This document shows positions 21,205 through 29,838 of a DNA stretch of 29,838 nucleotides, piece after piece (the first letter of the stretch is position 1; each line of letters opens with the position of its first letter). This DNA is from Phoronis australis (Eukaryota; Phoronida; Phoronidae): contig NMRA01000549.1 in the NCBI GenBank assembly GCA_002633005.1, forward strand, positions 21,133 to 50,970. Direction: 5' to 3'. The notes under the pieces are model-generated. The model was not told the DNA's origin and did not search any database. It saw only the letters and a list, made by a program, of their open reading frames with translations. The translations under genes and the position numbers were made by a program.

Positions 21205-21748
21205 CCCATTTCACAGTCAAATGCTCGTAAAGGCCGCATTTTTCGACCTACATAGCTGAAAATCAGTACGAATATACTAAAACGCAGGTGCTACATTTGT
21301 GCAGAAAATCGTTGACTTCCGGTTCAAGATAGCGAAAATAATGGACGTGGCGCATGCACACCCCGAAATATGGCTAAAAACGTTTTCTCCTGTAGACGGC
21401 GCATTTGCAAACCAATCAGTTTCAAACTGGTCACGTGTTTGTTTAGTTCAATAAGCTATTATAAAAAATTATTGAACCGGAAATCACTTTCAAGATGGCG
21501 GCTGTGGGGCATGTTCACACGGTTTCAATCGCTCTGGTGTCGCATTTTTTATGGGAAGAGCAAATGACGTGAATTTTTGCATGTGGATTCCTTGAAGTAT
21601 GGCCTTTCAAAAAGTCTGCGAGAGCCTATTTCTCAGACTTACTGTTATCGAGTTATTTCACTTTGAATTTCAAAAAAATATGGCAAATTTTCAATTTTCT
21701 CGAAAAAGTTTTGGATTTTTGCCAAACTACCACTTGATATAGAGATTT

Positions 21749-22385
21749 GAACGGGCTTTCAGAAGACGTCTACTTTTTGAATTATTTGAGATTTTCGGAT
21801 TCCGTTGTTCCTTCGGTCACACGCAGCTGGCTGGCTTTCAGCTCACTTTGTTTTGGTTATGCCTAGTTAACCCAGACTGACCCAGCCAGCACTGTGCTAC
21901 TGTAAAAATGCCTCGTCCGTAATGTTGCGCCATATATTGTTCTTTATTGTAGTTGATTGTATGCTCTATCAAAGAACGTAGACGTGTGGACGGGCTTTCA
22001 GACGATATTTTCCATTTTGCGCTACAACGTCTACTTTTGAATTATTCGAGATTTTCGAATGCCGTTGTTCCTTCGGTCAACTATGAAGGACGCAGCTGGC
22101 TGGCTTTCAGCTCACTTTGTTTTGGTTATGCCTAGTTAACCCAGACTGACCCAGCCAGCACTGTCCTACTGCAGACTGGACCGTCATGTTGCGCCATCTA
22201 TTGTTCTTTATTGTAGTTGATTGTATGCTCTCTATTTGATTTCTTGGCTAGTCACATGAATGTTATCGTGTTTGCCAAACTATCACTTTAGATAGAGTTT
22301 TGAACGGGCTTTCATTCTTTATTGTAGTTGATTGTATGCTCTCTATTTGATTTTTTCGCTAGTCACATGAATGATATCGTGTTCG
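21749..22385 (+). repeat. Direct duplication with a deleted third copy
   Basis: About 220-240 bases (GGGCTTTCAG, TTCCTTCGGTCA, GCAGCTGGCTGGCTTTCAGC, CAGACTGACCCAGCCAGCAC, TTGTAGTTGATTGTATGCTC) occur at 21749-21970 and 21988-22233. A third copy at 22272-22385 has its start fused directly to its end (GAACGGGCTTTCATTCTTTA), lacking the middle. AGTCACATGAATG(T/A)TATCGTGTT also repeats at about 22250 and 22361. Confidence 0.75.
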
Positions 22386-22412
22386 TCGTCTTTTCGATTA
22401 ATTCCGCCAAGT

Positions 22413-25400
22413 GTCGCTCCTCCGAGCTCTCTTGTTATTTTATACTATTCTGCTTTTGAAAATCTCTCGGAAATTTTTAACTTATTGAAGATTCCACCAA
22501 TTTTAAAAGAACCTTTTTCAGTGAAAATTTCAAGGTTGAACTTCGAGTAGTCTATATTAGGTGAACTTACCGGCGGAGCTGAATATCGAAATCCAGATTT
22601 GGAAAGTCACGGGTCAGCCGCTATGAAGTCTAATTCAGTGTGATGACTTAACATTATATAACAGAAATCGGAATATTTTTATTCCTAATGCTGGTCTGGC
22701 ATCTATGTCCAGTCCATTTTAAAAAGTTCATAATTTGCGAATGTAGGCACGAAAATGGTGTTTTCGAACTAGGAGCAAGCAGGTGTTTTTCACATTTTTC
22801 ACGGAATAGTTTGGTGAGACGTTATACTGTTGACATGACAGCCAGGCCCAACATAGTGACCATCAGTGTAGTCAAGACGATCACATTGATGTTACTCGGC
22901 CATATTTCCGCTAGTATCTCCAGCGCAGCCGGGAATTATTTAAATCCACGAGTTTTAATATTAAACAAAGACGCAAGTTGGCTTCAAATAGCTTCAGTAG
23001 GCACTTCCGAGCACAGACCCACGCTGAGTTAATCAAGCATTACTAACGGCCTTGAGGTTAATATAGGGCCTTGTCGACATGGCTGTGTAAGTAGAAAATA
23101 TTTTAAATCCATGATTTCAACGTGGTAAATCATCTATTTTTTGAAAGTGGAACGGCTATGAAATTTGATATTTGACTTTATACCGATGTGTTGTTGAACG
23201 GGTCACGTGACGATGTCCTTTGACGAAATATTAAAGGTGCCATATGATGGTCCTTCCCGATTTATCACAGTAGTTTGTCTCAATAATATTTGCTTGATAA
23301 GAGTTATTATGCAAACATTGACGTAACTGAGACGCTGATCGAAAATCTGTAGTGTCGACAACTTGTCCAACCATATTATGTTAGGAGAGTTATTCAACAA
23401 GGCATTTTGAATGTTAAAATCAAGATAAAGAAGTGACACTTAGTTTCTCAGTGTTCTGTAATTGTAAATGGAGTATTTACCAGCAAATGTCTTTAGGTAA
23501 CTTACGTAATAAGAACATAAAAATCAGTCCTATTTCTTAATTTAGCAGTTGCTGGAAGCGTCTCAGAACTTCATCACAAGTTAAGGCTCCATATCACTGG
23601 CTGAAGCATAGAACAGACATTCCGTAGCACGTTTTGCATAAATAGACTTGTGAACGTAAGGTCGAGAATAATAAAGTGATTAACTCGAATCAGTCTTCAG
23701 TCTACCGTAGCACCGAAAGCTATTAACACCGGTCGGAAACAACCTGCCCCCACACATCCAAGGGTTGCATGCGCGCACCCAGGGACATCGAGAGACTACA
23801 ACGAGCTCTCCCATTTGGCGAATAGGGCAAACAGGACCACCACAGAAAAACAAAAGACACCGAAAAAGTAGAAAACGAGACAAAAGTCCACTAAAAACCC
23901 AGGAACAACCAAATTCGGCGAATGCACAATTTGTATCCCTGGCTTGTTCACCGCAGGGACGTCTTAAAGGGATTCCAAACCCGGTTTAAAAACGACTTTC
24001 CTATCCAATTTACTGAAGTAAAGTAATGCTCTCTAACCCTTGACAACACTCAAAAGTTTAAAGGGAAATGTAAAAACGTCCTTTGAAGACTGCTAAGCGG
24101 GCTGGCTTGACCTACGCCAGTTTTCAGCGAATTAAAAGGAAACTGCGGGGAAAGATCACCCACCATGAACCATAATATCCAATCTACGACATAGGGTATA
24201 TAGGTTTTTAGTTGATTCTTTCCTTAACTTCGAAAGTTGACGCCAATGAAAGGCCCATAGCCAGCATTGCGCTTTGGTGGTTCGATTTTCTTCAAAGGTG
24301 GACCTTTGATATTTTGGAAACGTCGACACAGGAGTTTTCGGTTTTGCCCATGAGGCAAAAACAAGGGAAGGGAAATCTGTATGCACGGCAGCGATGGCAC
24401 TTAGCTCTATGTTCCTGAGGTAAGACGGAATTCGTAATCCAGAAATGAGGACGCCGTGACGGTTGCTCGCAAAGAACGGGACTCAAATTCGGATGTAATG
24501 TTGTTCACAAAAGAACGTTTTCACGTTACTTCCTGCCAAACTTTCAACTCAGGCGTGTTTAAATGAGTGGCTACACCTCATTACATACTCGGAAGGAAAT
24601 ATTTAGTCGGAGATTTACTTGACGTAGTTTTCTGAAGTTTCTTACATCGCTGGAAATGGGAACAGCGCACTATTCCCGAAAGCTCACTAATTCGATGGTT
24701 CATTACTCCAAAAATATCTAAAATTTCGGACTCATGAGTAATTGTTAAACTTTTACATGTAAAAATAAACGACGTTTCGGTTATTAGATGCAGCTATACC
24801 GAAAACAACACCCAAGTAATAAATCACTGTTTGGATTTCATGCGCACGCAAAATTGCCCGCATATCTTACGAATACTGAAACATGAGTGCGTACTTGCAT
24901 TTCTAAAAGATAATGAAGTAGGAATATCGATGAATTATCAACCACAATACATTCATCTAGTCGATGTCAAGATCGCATCATTGCACAGCGCGACTTAAAA
25001 GATCAAGGCAATGGCGCTTCAACCTCATCCACCGGGACTACTCGCCGGACGGCTGGGTCGAAACTAAATGTAGTTACTAGGCTACTCTGTCCCTGACAGT
25101 CTTCACGAAAGTCCCATTCAGTCTTCTTAAATTTAAAACCGCCGTTGGTTGCCGCAACATGGACCCGTGCCCCAGATGTTGTCCCTAATTGAGAATGAGT
25201 CTACTTAGACTCAAGAATAACGATTGCCAGTTATTAGAGCTGTTATTGTAACCAATGTAATCAATGTTTTAGGAACCTTCGGAGTTGTGAACCTTCGGAA
25301 AAGGGACATGTAGCCATAGAAATCTTTTCCATCAACATTGTTACTTGAAGCTGCGAACCATTGACACTAAGTAAAGACTAACTTCGTTGATCAAAGTTTT

Positions 25401-26545
25401 AATTAGGTCTAAACTTACTTTTCCTAATAATGTGAACATTCGGGGATTTTTCTGTGCAATGAGAAAACGTGTCTGGTTTCCGAAAAACGACGGAGTAGTG
25501 AATGAACTTACCGTCGGCTTGTACTGAATTTTAAAGAACGCAATTCATGTCAAGCAACCAATCCACAATCAAAGTGGACACCGGATGGACAGAATCTTTG
25601 ACAATCACTTTCAATTCAAAATTAGAAAGTGCCTGCACTTGATCATACTTATATGCTAGAATGTACACCAAAGTAGCTGATAACTCCCCATTTTCTGATG
25701 TTTTGTCTCTTGGTCAATTTTAAGGCATTAACAGCGCACTACTTTTTGGGACTCCCTCGATGCTTGGCTATGTACAGACATTCGCTTCTAGACGCCCTTG
25801 TTACCCTATGGTGTAGCGACCACGCGCGATCAATGCCGATGAATACCATAAAGCTTTCTCTAATCTCCTCACGATCCAGTCTGTACGCACACACCACTCG
25901 GGCCGGGTACGGCCCGACGATTATGATTACTTTGAATAAGAAGCAAATTCAAAATTAACATTAATTTGATTGCGATTGTGGTTAGAAATAGTAGGGATCG
26001 GATAGGCTAGGACTGGACCTTTTACGCGGGGGTCAATCGAACACTGACCCTGACCGCCCCGCGGCTACGGGCCTTAATGAAGCATTAGCTGGTGACGGAA
26101 CAAAATCGACCATCTCGTCACCCGCAACCTAGAACCCTTCGTCATAGATACCCTGGCACATCTATGCAGCAAGGCTCGTACCTGTACAACTGCTCGTGGA
26201 AATGATAAGTAACTTGTGTGCTTGCAAGTACACGAGTACCATGTACTTGATGGATGGCCAACTCCAACAACACTGCAATAAATCAAAGTGGCATAGAACC
26301 AGCGATCAAATGTAAGGCCCTTACCACCACAGCTGTCTATTGCAATAAAGTGTAAATTTTGTACTTCAACAAGTTCACTGTGATCATAAATCCAAGCCGC
26401 TATTTTTTCTTGTGACTGAGTGTGCCATCGGTTGCTCAAAAAATCGTCATTATCTTGTTTTATACCGCATTATCAGCCTGACATGGCCAATAAAACCGTT
26501 AAATAACCCATTTAGTTATTCAACGCGCTGTGAATAACATTTTAG
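22413..26545. other. Long stretch without a supportable gene
   Basis: The longest open frames (22688-23032 plus, 114 codons; 26439-26074 minus, 121 codons starting at TTG) show no domain I recognise and no convincing splice or codon evidence. GC rises around 23690-23950 and 25740-26100. Two small perfect hairpins occur: an 8-bp stem TCGGGCCG/CGGCCCGA (25898-25917) and an 8-bp stem CAAGTACA/TGTACTTG (26225-26249). Confidence 0.4.
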
Positions 26546-26620
26546 CGGGAAACCAAGGCGGGTTTCGAACCCGCTCCGCAAGAGTTTCGAGTGATCGATT
26601 TAACCAATGAGACAAACATA
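26545..26620 (-). tRNA. tRNA-like or tRNA-derived fragment
   Basis: On the minus strand GCGGG-TTCGAAA-CCCGC (26574-26558) forms a perfect 5-bp stem and 7-base loop, the canonical T-arm, and includes the B-box GGTTCGAAACC. About 40 bases upstream, GTCTCATTGGTTAAATCGAT resembles an A-box and D-arm. The anticodon stem and the 7-bp acceptor stem do not pair, so it is not a functional tRNA as read. A degraded tRNA or the head of a tRNA-derived SINE fits better. Confidence 0.35.
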
Positions 26621-26624
26621 GGTA

Positions 26625-29170
26625 GAGTTGAAGTCACGTGGTTTTAGTAGAGCGGAGTGGTCCGTCATCTTGATGATGAACCATGTTAGTCGAGATGCGT
26701 GTGTACTGTGTAGTATCTAGGAACCAATATTGGTAACAACGCGAGATTTCAAGTAAAAACTCATAGCTTTAATGTTAGGATAACAAGTGCAAACTAGGAT
26801 TCTTAGAAAATCATCCAAGAAAATCATTGCATACTTGTGCACTGAATTGAAGGGTCTTGGCACTTATCTTTAGTTATACCAGAAAACATCAAAAATAAAA
26901 TTTGATTTCCAGATTAGACCCAGAATCAATGATGTATTTTCTGGTCTTTCAAGGTTAAAAATTTGAAACTGAAATAAAATGTTTTTGTGGGTGAGAATTC
27001 GATAGCAGAAACAATGTTGTCCAGCTTCATTTGGTCCCTAGAACACCTACTTTTAATAAAAACACCATGTGTTTTACTTGACTTTCTTTCTTAGTCCGAT
27101 ATGTCTAAGGGTTAGGTGACCTTATTCTCTATAAGATATCTGTTGTTCTCTAGCAGCGAAGGAACACAAAAAGTGACTACAAGATTAATAGTTGTACATT
27201 TTTACAGATTGGACACCAATTTGAAGATTTATTAATATAGCCAGGTTATTAGGAACAGGGCAGGATCGAAGGAAGGGATACCCCAAGAATGGTACACCCC
27301 ACAATGTTATGTTGGGACGGTAGATCGGTTGTTTCTGTATACTTCAAGAGATGGGACAAATGTTATTATGTAGCCAGGCAAGCTATTAAAATCTACAACT
27401 GTCTTACTTGAGGAAAAACATCATTTTTATATTCTGTCCTCATTGTTTATGGTCTTCTAATACATACAGCGTATTCATGTCTGAGTATGTAGGACAGGGC
27501 AGATAGAATTTATTACCATTGAGTTTTGTCGTATTCATTTTGTGGTGGGGTCAATATAAATGTACTGGTAACACAATTGTGTGCCAGTAAATGTCGGATC
27601 CAACTGAATTGAGGGATTAAATTAGAGTTGGTTGAAATCTGACTTTTGCTGAAGTGGAGTGCATGAACCAGTACGGTACAGTACTGTCACGGTGTGATTT
27701 TACTGCGTAATGCTGATATTTTGAAATGAATATATTTTAAAATAAGTCAAACTTTATTGTTTGAAATGGTTACAGTATCTCAGTATGTCATTTCTGGGTG
27801 AACATTTTTGTTGTCCTTCTCGTTCTGGATGGCCAATCAGATGGAAGTGTGCTTATTATTGACAGAAAAAATATGCGATTCCGCACATCATGGTCGGATA
27901 AAAAGGGTACATTGATTGGTGTAAAAATTGATATTGGTAAAACCTAATAATGCGAACGCCTTTTTAGAACTCTAGTTCCGTGTATATACATGTATTACAG
28001 TCGGCGTGTTGATTTACAACAGAGTCTATGATACAACTGTTTGAACTGTGAGACCATGTCGTTTTTATCTGTACAAATTACCAGTTCACCACACTAAGAT
28101 GAATTAGGTACTCGGACAAGTAATACTACTTGTACATAGTTAAAGAAAAGTAGCGTATCACTGATTAAGAAACTTTCGTTGAGACACTTCAGCACCCCTT
28201 ACATGCGTTTTATTTTTTGAAAAAACGTCAGCATATTGATGTAATTATTATTCTTTGGTATAACCCGAAGTAGACAATTCCAATCACTTTTCGGGAAATT
28301 GGGTCTGTGCAAATGCCCACTTCGACCTCCGGCTTCGGCCGCCCAAGCAGTGGTATTCAATCGCAGCCACACGCGGCTAACCAATGAATGTGTGCGTATC
28401 TTACCAACCAGCTAGTACAGGATGTTTTTGGTGTCATTTGTGCATTCTTCTTTTTCATTGAAATACTTAATGTTAACATATCATTTTTTATAACTCTATC
28501 GTTTTGCAAAATTTTGCTCCTAACTTTCATTTAAACTGGCCTATGCCCTCAATTCCGAATATGCACATGCACACAAACACATGTACAGTTCCTTTGGTCA
28601 ATTGTTAAATACAATGACACAACTTTACATGCACGCATGCTGCTGCTTGTATGCTCATAGATTTCCATGGGTTTCTATTAATTTTTTTCCACTTAGTGTT
28701 CAAGTGCTTCACACGAACGCATGCCTCAAATCTTTTTGTTAAAAAAACCAAGTGGCGTCGGGTCAAGGAATTTTTAGACCCATACTAAAAACTTCGAAAA
28801 TGCAGTGATGTAATGGTGCGCCCGAAAGCGGTCCCCTGGACAGCTGATCGTCTTGTCGGCTTATAAACAACTGGGAAACAAGTACTAAACAATTAATGTA
28901 TAATACCATTTTCTAAACATTATACATTTTAGTGATTGTCTTTTCGACAAAACCTCCAAGGCCCTAACAGCACTCCATTAGATTTTCGGCCAAAGCGTTA
29001 AGATTTTTGTCTTTGCAATGGCTTATATTATCGTATAAGCACAAGTCACAAGTTTACATTGCTTTTTGTTACCAATATTTTAAAACCTCGTTAGTATTTA
29101 AAATTTCAAATTTTATTCTGAAAAATCCCCAGATTCCATAAGGCCACCGTGTTTAGTGTTTACATGTACA
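26625..29170. other. No recognisable feature
   Basis: AT-rich intergenic sequence with short random open frames only. I found no match to the R1-R3 families, the foldback arms or the hairpin unit. Several AATAAAA-like strings occur, but none follows a supportable gene. Confidence 0.4.
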
Positions 29171-29174
29171 TAGA

Positions 29175-29300
29175 GTTCATAATCAATATGGCGGACCTCG
29201 TGCCATGCGCTGTCTCTCTTGCGACGTGTCGTCTCTATGTATATAGCTAATTGGACTTAACCGCTGCGCAACTCAGTAGCTGACGTCATCGAATGTGAAA
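29175..29300 (+). promoter_or_regulatory. Possible promoter: YY1-like and CRE motifs in CpG-rich DNA
   Basis: AATATGGCGGAC (29185-29196), a perfect CRE TGACGTCA (29281-29288) and many CpG (GCGACGTGTCGTC, CCGCTGCGCA) cluster here, unlike the flanks. An ATG-started open frame (29314-29532, 72 codons) follows on the plus strand in CpG-rich sequence but has no recognisable domain. Whether it is a first exon is unknown. Motif content alone supports the call. Confidence 0.25.
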
Positions 29301-29626
29301 ATAGAACACTTAAATGAGCACGCGCAATAACGGCGTGTTCAACAAACGGCACGTAACTGTTTCGACATTTATACGCTATGAAAATCAGACACGCAATTTC
29401 AGTAAAAACGGCAACCTTAATTCAGTAAAATTTATCTGTCATTTTCTCTCACTTGTAAATCACCTATCTCCAGTTTTGAATGCGGGTAACGTGTCGTCGG
29501 GATCCTCAGCAACCAGTGGTGACCTAGTTTAGCAGACGATATCTTCACATTAGAAGCCTAGCATGATAAGACGGTGTAGTAAGCTAGACCAGTAGCATAA
29601 AACGTATTTTACAGATTCTCTTTATT

Positions 29627-29838
29627 ACTTGGCGGAATTCTTCCGCCAAGTATGTTGCTCTGACTGCAAGTTTTTTTTTTTACTTGGCGGAATTCTTCCG
29701 CCAAGTGTGTTGCTCTGACAGCAAGTTTTTTACTTGGCGAAATAAATTTCGCCAAGTATGTTGCTCTTCCACTAAGTTTTTTTACTTGGCGGAATTCTTC
29801 GAATTCCGTCAAGTATGTTGCTCTGACAGCAAGTTTTT
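29627..29838. repeat. Four tandem long-hairpin units at the window edge
   Basis: Palindromes lie at 29627-29651, 29682-29706, 29732-29757 and 29784-29814, at spacings of 55, 50 and 52 bases. Each is followed by a TGTTGCTCT-type tail (TGTTGCTCTGACAGCAAG in the consensus, diverged to TTGCTCTTCCACTAAG in unit 3) and a T run. Unit 3 replaces the inner stem bases on both sides (GGCGAAAT facing ATTTCGCC). Unit 4 has a 14-base arm, ACTTGGCGGAATTC, facing GAATTCCGTCAAGT with one G-T mismatch. The array is still running at the last base of the window, so this is likely the left end of another copy of the 20945-22412 element. Confidence 0.8.

Larger units (their letters stand above)
20945..22412. mobile_element. 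Candidate 1.47-kb TIR element with hairpin-array left end
   Basis: A perfect 12-bp inverted pair, ACTTGGCGGAAT (20945-20956) and ATTCCGCCAAGT (22401-22412), bounds the segment. The left end consists of two tandem long-hairpin units (palindromes 20945-20969 and 21002-21026). The interior is non-coding, with ATGGCGG motifs and a direct duplication (21749-22385). I found no target-site duplication, so the boundaries rest on the inverted ends alone. The same hairpin unit begins another array at 29627, which supports a dispersed family. Confidence 0.5.

Noticed and set aside
22688-23032. 114-codon plus-strand open frame as a gene
   Set aside because: It begins with ATG, but no motif, splice context or homologous repeat supports it; its length is within chance for a 30-kb window.
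23640-23760. LTR end with AATAAA followed by a primer-binding site
   Set aside because: AATAAAG and a CA-ending stretch are present, but there is no matching second LTR, no TG start that I could pair and no recognisable primer site.
26074-26439. 121-codon minus-strand open frame as a gene
   Set aside because: It starts at TTG, not ATG, has no domain I recognise, and its translation is not biased like coding sequence. A TATAAAA at about 26462 upstream is likely chance in AT-rich DNA.
29609-29812. Repetitive open frame (EFRQVKK repeats) as a repeat protein
   Set aside because: It is a translation of the hairpin array. Unit spacings (55, 50, 52) are not multiples of three and the repeat signal is in the DNA palindrome.

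Overview
This is non-coding-dominated eukaryotic DNA. There is no dense run of long open frames, the one recognisable gene is split by a GT-AG intron, and most of the window is repeats. The protein family of that gene, from memory found as multi-copy 'uncharacterized proteins' in lancelets, hemichordates, molluscs and cnidarians, together with about 5% divergence between apparent alleles, suggests a highly heterozygous marine invertebrate. I cannot name the species. No searches were run.

Layout: 1-4528 has no gene. It holds a CpG-richer patch (about 1040-1540), a 141-bp foldback element (1849-1989) and a split fragment that resembles it (2243-2640). From 4529 to 6967 on the minus strand lies a broken gene with a predicted RNase-H-like core (inference), a C2H2 zinc finger and a conserved C-terminal block. 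It carries in-frame stops and frameshifts. Two single N characters (4846, 6303) inside this locus are each flanked by direct duplications, almost certainly two haplotypes joined end to end by the assembler. A possible further open frame lies at 7425-7661.

From about 7700 to 20640 the sequence is an old, diverged composite repeat array on one strand. It is built from at least three interleaved families: R1 (period about 520-560 bp), R2 (about 140 bp) and R3 (about 185 bp). R1 and R2 share a core of about 40 bp that occurs about 20 times. Two larger segmental duplications lie inside the array. A 1.1-kb foldback element (11118-12240), with a CRE and a TATA-like tract in each arm, is inserted in it. 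A (CT)n microsatellite sits beside a young-looking inverted repeat (17759-17869).

From 20945 to 22412 there is a candidate 1.47-kb element with a perfect 12-bp terminal inverted repeat. Its left end is a tandem array of long hairpins. The same hairpin unit recurs four times at the right edge of the window (29627-29838), where the stem sequence differs between units but base pairing is kept. Between these, 22413-29170 has no gene that I can support, only a tRNA-like fragment near 26558-26615 and two small hairpins. A CpG-rich stretch with YY1-like and CRE motifs near 29180-29290 may be a promoter.

The genes do not form an operon or pathway. The window is best read as a transposon- and satellite-rich intergenic region with one dead gene copy.
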